Shown here: positions 54,252-64,000 of the stretch, in pieces | Numbering within the stretch: position 1 is the stretch's first letter | How the letters are laid out: each line of letters opens with the position of its first letter | Assembly (NCBI GenBank): GCA_021399435.1 | Contig: JAJTUP010000028.1 | Coordinates: forward strand, 496,001-560,000 | Direction: 5' to 3' | Length of the DNA: 64,000 bases | Source of the DNA: Diaporthe sp. PMI_573 | Taxonomy: Eukaryota > Ascomycota > Sordariomycetes > Diaporthales > Diaporthaceae | Position numbers and translations under genes: made by a program | Notes under the pieces: model-generated | Seen by the model: only the letters and a program-made list of their open reading frames with translations | Told to the model about the DNA's origin: nothing | The model's database searches: none

Positions 54252-54359
54252 AATGGTGGGTCTTCAGGAAGGTCATCAGAATACAAGATGTCAGAGAGCA
54301 TTACAGCTGATCCCACTACTCTTTTATCAAAGGGCATTGCCTCATTTACAATGATGGGC

Positions 54360-56770
54360 ATTGGGCCACGGCGCAATAGTTGAAAGCATGGGGCGGTTCA
54401 GAGGGAGCGGTTGGCAGGGCAGGGCCGTAAACCGGCACTGGATCTGCGCTGGCACTCATTTCTTATGCATCAGTAGACCTCGGCGGCCACTGCCCTATGA
54501 CTCCTGCATGCGTAACTAGGCATCCAGGCCTTACCCTTGCGTGGAACATGAACACTCACGCACAGCACTCCTTGCATGACAGTCCCACGTTACAACTGGA
54601 GATTTCTTGCTTTATTTGCTTGGGACACCAAGCCTGATTGAAAAGGTGCCGGGGCAGTCTGTCCTTGCAAAATGTCCCCCTCGTAATGTCCCTCGTGTAG
54701 GCGCCTCTGGTTAATGCCGTCACCCTCCCATGTGCATGTCAGCTCAGTATTCCAAGGTTATTGCGGGGGCAGGTCTTCTGCGACGGACTCGCACTTGAAG
54801 ATGCACTGTCGAGGTTTGTGCGAAGCGAGGGAGAAGAAAGGCAGATGTGTATTCAGATCAGCGGCTCCAAACGAACCCGAGGCCATAACCATCAAAAACT
54901 ATCTAAGAACCGCCTCCCTGACTCTATTCATCAACATGATGGGTCGCTCCTGACCCGGAACCCGAAGAACGTTACCCCAGTCATTCTGACCCTTACTAGG
55001 CCGACTGATCAGGTGTTCCCATACTATTCGCTGATCATTTGGACTGCAATCCGCTGCCGCCGGTTTAGTTGTCGGGCAAGACTTAAAGCCTGAGAGAAAT
55101 TTACTAACGGCAGGGTTTGTCTTCATACGATTCCTCAGGAGCCTTCTTATCTTTACACTCCCCTTTTTTCACATATCCTTGGCACCATTGTGCAGCTTGC
55201 AGCAAGTGATGACCACAGGAATAAATAATCTTCGATGAGAGTCAGCAAGCGACGCCTTTTTGATCATCCCTGATTGTCATACCCGGTTGTATTCGCACAT
55301 TTGGTGTTGGTACTGCGCATGGTTTGATTTGAAGTGAAGGGATTGCAGGATTGTAGTTGGATGAGGCAACCTTCCGCGGCCCAGGAGGTACGTTTATAAA
55401 AGAGCACTTTCACGTCCCAGAGCAGCGTGATCAAGATGTGCTAAGCCCTTAGACACCGCACGATATGTGCACGTCGAGCCAAAAGCATCATAGGGCAAAA
55501 TTAGGGGTGACTTCGGTATTACTTGCTACCGGTGGGAGCGGATGGTTGCAGCCCGAGGGAAGTGTCTCGACGCACATTGCGCGGCATCAGCACACTCAGG
55601 GATCTGGGGCAGGGGTTAAAATGCCCTGTCCTTCGCAGGGATCGGAGGACTGCAAAATCCGGGGTAGGGTCCTCTATTGTGCAGTTCGTATGCATGCCAA
55701 GCAGTGTTCGTTTGGTTTATGTTGGTCTCGCCTGCGCCCCCATCGACAACGCTGGGAAGGAAGGGTACAAGGGCCGCCCTGGATCAACAGGGAAGAGGTG
55801 GTGGGAACAAAATGCAGTGGTGTTCCAGCGGGTAGAGCAGCTTGCGGTGAAGGTTCGGAAAAGCCGCCTTCCTGCCTTTACTTCCGTCAAACATTTTCAG
55901 TACAGTTTGCTGCACAATGAGCACCACATGAAGCAACCATCTCGTATGGCCCATCACGCATAGGGACTAAGGTCACTCACGAGATTGGGAAAACCAACAC
56001 CCAGTCACAAATCACGATCGCAGCTACGATGGTGAATGGAAAGGAAGCTCTTTCTTGTTCGTATGGATTTCAAGCAGCGATAGCACATGCAGGTGAACAT
56101 CTTGTCCACCGAAACGTGGCTCAACAATACCAATTGTTTCAAATTTCATTGATTCCCGCTGCCTGAACTGTCCCTCTCTAAACCATCATATCGGTCTCAG
56201 GCAGTGTCCGATTTATTGTCATTTTGGACGGCCCCCGTCTTATATCTCGCGCCCGCCGTCCAAATTGTCCGGAACTGTGCCATCTCTTTGCCCAGTGTCA
56301 GCACCCATCGATTCTCACCTACTTGTGGCCTCTGGGATGCAATACGGGATGGGCGTCAATGGACGTCAGTCCCATTCCTCCAGTGTGGAAGACTCGTCTA
56401 CCGTGTCAACTCGCTACCGATGGCTGATCACAAATCGACTGCATAGCGGACATGGGAACATCACTCCAAGAGCTGCTGGCTGGCTGTCATGGCGCAGACG
56501 CGCAATAGAGCAGTGGCTCCCTTGTCATAACCAATATTCCCAGCCACGAATCAAACTCCTGGATGCCAATGTCATCTCCTTTTGTTCCCCGAGCCGCCGA
56601 ATGATTGTGCTTTACCACCATGGTAGGGTTAAGGCTTGTAGGCCTGTTCCTACCAGGGGAGGGACTACGACATGTAGGCTCTGTTCCCACCAGGAGAGCT
56701 CCGTGGGCGTTACACCCTCATCCGCGGGATCAAGGATGCTGCAGCTTGCTTCAGCCAACTCGTTTTCCGT
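54360..56770. other. Gene-free stretch of 2.4 kb
   Basis: The frame at 55523-55963 (146 codons) and others overlap on the same strand and show no motif. An inexact duplication of TGTAGGCxTGTTCCxACCAGG lies at about 56636 and 56674. Confidence 0.45.
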
Positions 56771-56825
56771 GGAGGCTCAATCCTCTACCGACCCACACCA
56801 AAAAGCTTTAGCATCCTCAGCCGCC
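56740..56825. repeat. Dispersed repeat block, copy 1
   Basis: GACCCACACCAAAAAGCTTT with flanks recurs at 60541-60590. The adjacent CTTCAGCCAACTCG(T/C)(T/C)TTCCGT recurs at 61366-61392. None is coding. Confidence 0.65.
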
Positions 56826-56929
56826 TACGATGCAATGCGAGTGGGTCTGCCCGCAACGCCCAGTGGTACATTAGATGCATGCGCGTGCAACCTGATAGAC
56901 GTCAATACAGCAGCGCCCAACTCATGGTG

Positions 56930-58170
56930 ATGACCGAACTGAGAGCTGAGGCGGGCCAAGATTAATGTTCAGTGGTGTACGAATGTCAAGCATGGTGGGA
57001 TCCAATAATACTGTGTAAGGCATTGCGAAGGATTCGGAAGATCAATCTAACCAGATCAAACTGACCCAGACCGGTGACCACCGCGGCGTGCACCTCTGGA
57101 AGTCCAGATTCTGGCCGGCTCCGGTAGGAATTCCACAATGAGACCGAGGCCTCCATCCACGCCCCTGTCTTCCAATGGGAGGACGAGGGAGGTGTTCACC
57201 GCACCGGCAGGCGGATCAGGGATCAAGCTGGTGGGACACATGCATAGCGCACTGTGACTCGTATTCGCAGGAGGCCACATACAACTCGAGTACTCACCAA
57301 CAGCCGGCATCACAAGTACCTAAGATCAGACTGAGAGTGCACATTTCTGGCCAGAGGGAGGCGGCCCAATTATTTCACATTTTTACAGCTCTGGATATAA
57401 GTCCGAAATGACGAGCACGGGTGGATTATGCTGCCGTCATCCACCTAGAAAGAATTTGGAAAGTGATGCAGATGAGGATTGAAGGTAGCAGATCCGGTGA
57501 CCTGGGTCAATGTTCATGATACAGTAGCTTTAGACGAAACAATACTCAGACGCAACAAACGACGTCTTCATGCTTTAAGGCGCGCCCATTGATCCTTCAC
57601 CGACATGACGGAAGTGAGCAATCGCCGTCCACCATGCAGGACACGTGTCACACCTGCTCGAACGGAGCAAATAGATCTGCTGTGCCAAGAATCATCAGAC
57701 AAGGCTCAAATCGTGACAGGAAAACCATGTACCTACCTCTTGGACGCGTCTGACTGCTGCGCTGAGATTGTGATTTCTTGGTGGCTGTCGCTCCTCCCAG
57801 TTTCGCTATAAGTGACCATGGTGGTCTCTTCAATGTATAATAGGCCATCCCATAGGGACTCGACGTAATGGGCCCGATCTATGGCGGTTTCTGCTGTCAT
57901 GTTCTGGCGAAGTGCAGCTGAGATAAATGATGAAAGTACCATTTGGAGGCAACATTTTGGTGTTACACATCAAGGGAGCTGTTTGAAACTGCTTTTTAAA
58001 CACAGCTGCAATGAAAGACGGCAATTTGTTCCCACTCCCCGACTTACCGATTCTCAGGGCGTCCAGGCCTACCCAGCTTCCTGCCTTCCTAGGTACCCAG
58101 CTCTTCTGGCCGCACGGCGAGTCCATGCGAAGCGAGAGAGTCTGTGTTGGTAACATCGGTCGCGATGGTT
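56930..58170. other. Gene-free stretch
   Basis: No supported gene. Frames on both strands overlap and lack motifs. Confidence 0.45.
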
Positions 58171-58296
58171 TGTCCGGCAAGCTGGGCAAGAAGCAACGAC
58201 ACAGCCGCATGCCCTAATCCGGCGATCATATTATATGGCGCATTATAACTCGCATCAAGGAGGTTCAAAACAGGGATTTCTGAATTTGGTTTAGCA
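58171..58296. repeat. Dispersed repeat block, copy at 58.2 kb
   Basis: The ~125-bp block from TGTCCGGCAAGCTGGGCAAG to AGGGATTTCTGAATTTGGTT recurs at 60628-60756 with about 80% identity. The minus strand of this copy and its neighbour encodes GHAAVSLLLAQLAG, which hints at an ankyrin-like origin, but no second repeat unit is seen. Confidence 0.65.
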
Positions 58297-58711
58297 TAGT
58301 GTATCCTAGGGGATGCCTACTTTCCCCTAACCGCGCCACCTGGTGAGAGCTTGGCGAGATTGGCACAGCCCTCCTCAGCGATAACTACTTTGCCTGCTTC
58401 CGAGGATCAGGACGACAAGACGTCCGACGAGGGCTGCGGCACAACAGCACTATCCTCTCCGAGCAGCAACTCTAGACCAATCGCTCATTACTTGGCATTG
58501 GGTGCATCGTTGGACGCATTTGGCCTGCAGGCGCGCAACCCTCTGAGACCTTATTCACGGTACCTCGCTCAACCACGTTCACTAAATCAAGTGTTGAGCC
58601 TAGAAAACCTCGCAATCTAGTGTGTATTTTGACTATGGCGATACTCAAGTTTGAATACAATCTATCAACTTGACGCTTAAAAGTCGGAATTACTCTTGGA
58701 CCTTACGAAAA

Positions 58712-60018
58712 CTAGCCCGAATAAGATGCGACGACGTCGAGACCTCCATCCTCGCGAAGTCGTAGATGGCCTTGCCGCTCTTGCTCCTCAATGAACTCCA
58801 TCTCATCCCATGCTATTTTCATTAAATCAGCCACATTTCTCAGCACATTAGCATAGTGGACACTTACTGAAACGTGGCCCAAAACGTGGGCAATCGCCAG
58901 TGACAAAGCCGCAGCTTTGCAGACTCATGCACGCTATGAAGCCCCGAGGATCGGGAAAGTGAACGCTATAGAGTAATCAATAGCTACCCTCTTCCTTCAC
59001 ACGCATCGAATGAGTAAAGAACACAAACTTGAGGACGCGTGCCCCATTGTAGCTGAGTCCTGGAACAGGCGGGAGGCTCTGGAAAGACTTCTGGCCCTTT
59101 AATGCAGCGTCGACGGCGACTCCGGTATTCAAATCAACCATTCCGACATTCATCTGGAGAGAGCTCCGAGAAGGGGATCTGAAAAATTCCTGGTCCAATT
59201 CCATTTGAACGGCCGTCATTCGAATTACACGGCCGACAGTCGCGATACGAGGAGGAACCAACTTCTCGACTATGCTGCCGTAAGGGGGCTGAGTCGTCGC
59301 CACCTGGGGCTTATCGATCTTTGGGATACCTGCCGACTCGGAGGGACGAGAGTTTGGTTCTTCATGCTCTTGCAGAGAAGACTCACTTCGACGGGTTTGG
59401 ACTGTTACCTTTTGTATCAGTAGGCGCAATATGCGCTTTCTAAAGGGACGGGGCCAATGTCTTACTGTCTTCATCGGATGAGTCCTCATTTCTTGGGGAG
59501 CTTCTTACACCCCAGAGCCGGTGCAATGCGCGAACCTCCAGATCCACCGAAAGGTAGAGATCATTTGAACATTGCGCTCTCTGCACCTCCAAAGAAACAC
59601 GATTGAGCTCCATGGACGCATTGGAATTACCACCATGAAGGGTGCGGTGCGCTGCATCATGATTATGAACTTCGGTGCTGGAATTCGTCGGCACTACTCT
59701 CGGTTGGTCTCGCAAGCTGTGCCCACCAACGGGATCACCATTGATGTCTTCCCTCAATCTCGGGGGCGATTCTGAGCGGCCACTAAAAAACGCTGGTATC
59801 AGCGTCATCGAGGAACTTGAGAAGCGCAGGTGGACTCGGCTGATTGTTCCAATACTCAGTGTCAGGAAGGCTAGCGGGAGGGGACGGAGTGGGCGGATTG
59901 GACGGAGAAGTCGGTGGTGTACGAGTTCCGGAAATGCTTTCACTGTCGGTAAAGAAATGGATCTCAGATGGTGAGGGCACTGTGGAAATGGGTTCATCAG
60001 TCAAGTCCACCGCCATGA
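58712..60018 (-). pseudogene. Orphan Pro/Ser-rich multi-exon gene with frameshift
   Basis: Begins MAVDLTDEPISTVPSPSEIH (Met at about 60016), followed by a Pro/Thr-rich stretch. The frame breaks at a T-run near 59785 (DDADTSVF) and continues one base off with SGRSESPPRLREDINGDPVG and SNDLYLSVDLEVRALHRLWG. A further open part (58977-59440) has GSIVEKLVPPRIATVGRVIR and GMVDLNTGVAVDAALKGQKS. A final exon after a GTAAGT...AATAG intron at 58810-58865 ends WDEMEFIEEQERQGHLRLRE. Exon borders between the parts are not fully resolved. No domain recognised. The low-complexity N-terminus and helical C-terminus leave function open. Confidence 0.4.
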
Positions 60019-60283
60019 TGGTCGAGTTGATGGGGAGCAGTGGTCCTTGCATAGCGGAAAGGTCCTCGAAGCGGGCGAGCAGGAAATATCACTCATCAAG
60101 AGCGAGGCGATGGATGTCCCTACGTATTTATTTCAATGCGCGGGAGACTCTAGTGGTGAGTAGCAACATCATCTCAGGTTGGCTTGATTTTCCTTGGTGG
60201 ACTCAGGTCTGGTCATTGTCTGTTTTCCGAGACCATAGTCCACGCAATGGGACCTCACACGCAATGCTACCAATGAGTAGCAG

Positions 60284-60312
60284 GGGGTTTCCGAGAACAT
60301 CTCGGAAACCCC
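60284..60312. repeat. Perfect 12-bp hairpin with 5-base loop
   Basis: GGGGTTTCCGAG, loop AACAT, CTCGGAAACCCC. No T-run follows on either side, so it is not a simple terminator-like structure. Confidence 0.9.
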
Positions 60313-60540
60313 TACATATGACACGCTCCCACTTACAGCAGCATCCCTTGTTGGTGTCTGACTGGTCACCCACTAGGAGCCGACCTCCTGCCCGTTGCAG
60401 CGGGAAGAGTGGAGTCGCCGTGCCTAATTGGAGTGCAATGCTGCCTATGTACACCCCTCTTCACGGGGAAACGTAATATACGTCCTGTATGGTAGCTTTG
60501 GTGGGCCCACTTGTCATGGATGTGAACCACATGCAGTCAG

Positions 60541-60590
60541 ATCCTCTGCCGACCCACACCAAAAAGCTTTAGAGCATCCTCAGCCGCCTG
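60541..60590. repeat. Dispersed repeat block, copy 2 of 56781-56825
   Basis: Shares GACCCACACCAAAAAGCTTT and CATCCTCAGCCGCCT with 56781-56825; this copy has an AG insertion after CTTTAG. Confidence 0.75.
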
Positions 60591-60627
60591 CGAATGGGTC
60601 GTTCGGAAACAACATGCGATGCATCTT

Positions 60628-60812
60628 TGTCGGGCAAGCTCAGGCAAGAAGCAACTACACAGCCGTATGACCTAATCCAGCGATCACATTATATTACACG
60701 CTGTAACTCTTGCATTAAGGAGGGCCAAAACAGGGATTTCTGAATTTGGTTTAGTGGATCGGCAAGGCTTACAAAGAGGGTCAAAACAGGGATTTCTGAA
60801 TTTGGTTTAGTG
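60628..60812. repeat. Dispersed repeat block, copy at 60.6 kb with an internal tandem duplication
   Basis: Second copy of the block at 58171. The 31-bp end unit starting CAAAACAGGGATTTCTGAAT is present twice here (60726 and 60782) and once at 58266. Confidence 0.8.
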
Positions 60813-61207
60813 TAGCGCTATTGTAAATGAGGCACAACGTGCCATCACCTTTAACATGCTAGATATGTACTATGAGTTCAGTCGTCGTCGGCGGCGGCGG
60901 CGGCGATGGCATGATTGTACCTTATTTTGACTTTGCGCGCTGCCTGATTGGTTTACATGGAGAACGCCAGTCTGCATGTGAGCGATAGCTCAAAGCCGCT
61001 GGAGTGATACCATGGAGAATAGGCTCCATGGTTAGAGATTTCCCAGGGCTGGGTTATCGTGCAGGAGAATAGTCGGGAATCTGAGTACCTAGTTTAGACC
61101 CCTGTCAAGCAGAATGCTAGATGACACCCTGCCTGTCTTGCAGGTGGGGTGAGTCTGGGCCGTCTCTCTTATTGGATTGGTATGGGGAATGCGGGAGCTG
61201 ATCTGAT
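60813..61207. other. Intergenic with a CGG microsatellite
   Basis: TCGTCGTCGGCGGCGGCGGC and the next few bases (60883-60907) form a short trinucleotide array. No gene supported. Confidence 0.6.
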
Positions 61208-61477
61208 TTGATTATAATCCCTGTCCAATTCCCGAACAAGCACACTGCTGCCGTACCGCCAGCATCTCAATGTACTCCCGTACCCCGTCAGCTCGTTTGG
61301 CAGGCCTACCACAGCTTCAACAGGTACTTACATAAACATCGGGCCCCACAAAACCAAGTAGGCCTGCTTCAGCCAACTCGCCTTCCGTTTTTGATCCTTT
61401 CCGCTACGCCACCCACTCTTGCCGCATCATCTTTGGGATCACTTTTACACACAAAGCACATAACCCGCGAGCACCCA

Positions 61478-61912
61478 ATGGAGGCAAGACGAATTTTGAT
61501 AAGCATCTCGTCAAAGAGCAGCCACTGGGGACAGGTTCGCGAGTCCCCCGAAGAGGCTATCCGGATTGCGGCGGACCTGATCAAGAAGCAGAACATCATT
61601 CCTCAGTGGTGGGAGCCGAAGCTGCTCGTAGAGGAGAGATGGGGCCAGAGAACTCATATCGTCTTTGATATCCTGCACAGCGACTATAGGCCCGAAGAGG
61701 CCCATCTCCCAGGCCATGGGAATCTACCTGTTATCACAGTATCGCTGAGCAAGACAGAAGCTGTGCAAGCTGCTACCATGGGTATACAAGACAAGGTCAA
61801 CAGCAAGGTCCGGGAAGTTCACCGGTTGTTTGGCGATGGAAGTGAACCGCCTTTCTTCATTGATCACTCGGACGGCAAGGTCCCTCTTTTCATGAACCCA
61901 CGTACAACATAG
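61478..61912 (+). CDS. Orphan protein, 144 codons
   Basis: I place the start at ATG 61478 (MEARRILISISSKSSHWGQV); the open frame extends upstream to 61208, but that part overlaps a dispersed repeat (61366-61392) and has low-complexity composition. The protein-like core includes SPEEAIRIAADLIKKQNIIP, WWEPKLLVEERWG, HIVFDILHSDYRPEEAHLPG and a C-terminus DGKVPLFMNPRTT. There is no signal peptide or membrane segment and no domain I recognise. The codon pattern and hydrophobic spacing argue for a real gene. Neighbours give no clue. Confidence 0.45.
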   Translation: MEARRILISISSKSSHWGQVRESPEEAIRIAADLIKKQNIIPQWWEPKLLVEERWGQRTHIVFDILHSDYRPEEAHLPGHGNLPVITVSLSKTEAVQAATMGIQDKVNSKVREVHRLFGDGSEPPFFIDHSDGKVPLFMNPRTT

Positions 61913-63551
61913 TACACCCAATTCCAGAGGCATCACACTTCCACCTCTGGCACTGAATTTCCCTCATGATGACGCTGGTGACGGGTATGCGCACACGTCG
62001 CAGTTGCCCTCTCGACGAGTGTCCACAATTGAGCCAGCCGCGTACATAGCATGTCCTCCCTCTGGGCAGCTTGTACCCACGGATCTGATTTCAACCCCGC
62101 AGTTTGTACAGATATATCGTACGTAATTGCACATGATAACCTGAATATAGTCAGATGACTGTGTTTGCTTGGGGTGGTAGGAGCTTACTTAGTTGATAAA
62201 TGGATGTGATCCCAGGTGATTTTCTGAGGTTGAGGTTGGGGATAACAGACATGCTCTCATTCTTCCGGGCGGGGAAGGGTTATATACACAGCCACATGAA
62301 AACGACCAGAGACGACTTGCCCAATTTGGCCAACTTCACGGCCAAGTGCAGCCCACACTTCCCGTGCCTGATGCAACCCTCTTAGCCCGTCAATGTGCCG
62401 TCAATGTGGTTGGTCTGCAACATCCTTATCTACAATGATTGGACGTCCAGGGAGCTCGCTGATGGTCCAACGAGATGATGTTGATCCCGATGTCCATCCT
62501 CCCGGGGCAACCTCGTCTCGCGGGGCAGGCCCCAAATCAGGCGAGCATACGAGTACCCTTCGCTGGGCACACACGAAAAGTACACAACCTACGGACAGAT
62601 ATTAGCCTTGTCTCTTCCGTGAAAACACTGCGGGCTTACCAGTAAGAAGCAACCGTATTGGTTCTCCCTCATTCCTACCTATAACCCTGATGCGGTTGGC
62701 ATTTCTTCCGTCCCGGGTCACCGCAACACACCGCCTAACTGGGCTGGTTGCCAGACGCTCTCATTTCTTGTTCGATGGTCTTGTGACAGCGAGCGGGAGC
62801 CGCTCATCACAAAAGCCAGGCTTATTCCCAGGACCTGTTTCACTCTGACCGAAGATGCCTGGTGCAGAGGGAAGCGAGTGCGGTCAAACAAGCTCAACGA
62901 TTATTGCAGGTTCCTTTGTATGAGGAGGGATGCGCCTCGTGTAATCCCTGAGTTATCTTTCCATTAACCAGTGATTTTCTTTTCATACCTTTGCCTGTAG
63001 ACTCCTTGGACAAGTGACAGCCGCTTCCATTGGCCAACGATGGGTCGGTTGGCTAGGCAGAAACACTCCCTAACTGCGTGAAAAGGTACGTGCCATGTCG
63101 GGTATCCGATGAGGCCTTCTCCCTTCTTTATCCTGTTGGTGGCAGTCGTCCAACCCATCGCCACAGGAGAGCTGGCACCATATACCTATGGCCATCCAGG
63201 CAGCCACCTCGTTGAGTTGTTGGCCCAACGCGGCGTCTGACTCTCATGAACCTAGAACTTCCTCTTCCTAGCCATTGTTAAACGTGATCCTTACATCGCA
63301 GCACACGAGGTGGTGGTAGGGCTTTCGTCGCCCTCCACACTGCGAGGTGTTGAGCATCGAGTCTTATCAGAGGAGGCGGCGAGACGTTGCCTAATTATCC
63401 CATCAGTCAAGGTCCGATGGCTGGGATGCTTGGAGAACCTCGTTTTACCTTCGGCCCCGCGAGATTGCTCCGGTGACAAATGCTGATGCGGGTGGCGCGT
63501 TGCATGAGCTGGCGTGCGGCAATTCTGCCATTGGCTGGGATACAACCTCTA
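61913..63551. other. Gene-free stretch of 1.6 kb
   Basis: No supported gene or RNA. Only short, overlapping frames. Confidence 0.5.
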
Positions 63552-64000
63552 CTGGGTTATTATCCTTCCTGCTAATGAGAACAGCCTCTTGCACTTAGCG
63601 CTCATTAGCTGAATAGTCAGAAAATTAAACGCCATCTGGGCCAAACGAGGGTATTTAAACCAATGCTAGAACCAGTATGCAAAAGGATCTTCGCAGTTAA
63701 AGTGGTCAGATTTATCCGCACACCAACCCTCATACTTGTCCCCCTGAATCCTCTCTGCTTGGGCAATCAGCTGGCCTTTGAGTTGTTGACGCTTCCTGGC
63801 CTCCCTGTTGAATGGGTTAACAAACCGCCTTTTTTGCGTAGGAAGTAGCAGGTCTGTTGTATTGAATGTAGACTCTACCTTCTTGGTAGAATAGTCCGCC
63901 TGCTAAACCTTTCTGATTATCCCCTTAGCCTTTTGAACCCAATTAGGCTGGTTTGCCCATTGTTCTTCAAAATACTCCTAGCTGTAGCTAGGATGTAGGG
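63552..64000 (-). pseudogene. hAT transposase, C-terminal part with stop codons (runs off the window)
   Basis: No ATG-initiated frame shows it, but the minus strand reads HPSYS-stop-EYFEEQWANQPNWVQKAK near 63920-64000, then RKV-stop-QADYST, RRFVNPFNREARKRQQL, GWCADKSDHFNCEDPFAYWF, a stop, and the dimerisation region RLAQMAFNFLTIQLMSAKCK followed by RLFSLAGRIIT. This parallels element B (HPAYRWDWFDETWAHKPSWV, VWLSDY, ARFFNPFEKNSR, SRMALDFLTIQPMSAECER) residue by residue. Two TAG codons fall where element B has Trp. Homology stops at 63552 within the dimerisation region. Confidence 0.85.

Noticed and set aside
58130..58230. Ankyrin-like GHAAVSLLLAQLAG on the minus strand
   Set aside because: A single half-repeat inside a dispersed non-coding block; no second ankyrin unit.
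50761..58711. Frames such as 51122-51520, 53255-53671, 55523-55963 and 56265-56930
   Set aside because: Each overlaps other frames, lacks motifs and has shadow-like composition.
1..64000. CRISPR arrays, prokaryote-type operons, viral genes, secondary-metabolite clusters
   Set aside because: No regular spaced repeats, no polycistronic layout, and no synthase, capsid or polymerase domains; the genome is fungal.

Overview
This looks like a transposon-rich accessory region of a filamentous ascomycete, most likely a Sordariomycete and plausibly Fusarium or a relative. The reasons are short GT-AG introns of about 48-60 bp, Zn2Cys6/fungal-MHR regulators, at least seven hAT-type transposase bodies or fragments, a decayed Helitron, and many single-copy housekeeping-type genes present only as broken copies (GCN4/CPC1-like bZIP, folylpolyglutamate synthase, UMP-CMP kinase-like, TPR protein). 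The genus is an inference; nothing here fixes it.

Layout. 0-10 kb: one end of a hAT element at the left edge, an orphan ORF (1.4-2.5 kb) whose 3' end runs into a ~100-bp inverted repeat, a small acidic/aromatic ORF, a DUF3455 C-terminal fragment and a hAT fragment. 9.4-14.3 kb: a DUF659-type hAT gene cut by the end of a second hAT, beside a third hAT (11.27-14.30 kb) with recognisable inverted termini and a decayed transposase. 14.8-16.5 kb: a divergent pair, an orphan gene and an FHA-protein kinase gene that stops in the kinase glycine loop. 16.5-21.7 kb: an apparent ~5 kb DNA transposon with diverged inverted ends and three genes: an intact five-exon Zn2Cys6-like protein, a broken integrase-core (rve-like DDE) transposase and a frameshifted zinc-ligand/basic-tail protein. 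24.7-30.7 kb: an intact four-exon MHR-domain regulator that lacks a Zn cluster, then bZIP, TPR and nucleotide-kinase copies, each damaged. 33.9-37.9 kb: a Zn2Cys6 regulator split by a 3059-bp hAT with a perfect 8-bp target duplication. 38.7-46.2 kb: a hAT pseudogene, orphan ORF, Helitron helicase-region fragment, a coiled-coil gene fragment, an intact two-exon RNase H gene and the Helitron N-terminal ORF. 46.9-50.3 kb: an orphan two-frame gene and an N-truncated folylpolyglutamate synthase. 50.7 kb: a short interstitial telomere-like tract. 50.8-63.5 kb: mostly gene-poor, with short dispersed repeats and two or three orphan ORFs. The right edge holds another hAT fragment, not annotated by simple ORF calling because it carries stop codons.

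Few genes appear to work together. The intact ones are the MHR regulator (24721-27497), the RNase H gene (42933-43939) and the Zn2Cys6-like gene inside the integrase element. Nonsense codons at positions where sister copies have tryptophan (TGG to TAG/TGA) suggest C-to-T mutation of the repeat-induced point mutation type, while recurrent one-base frameshifts in otherwise clean genes could be either decay or uncorrected read errors.
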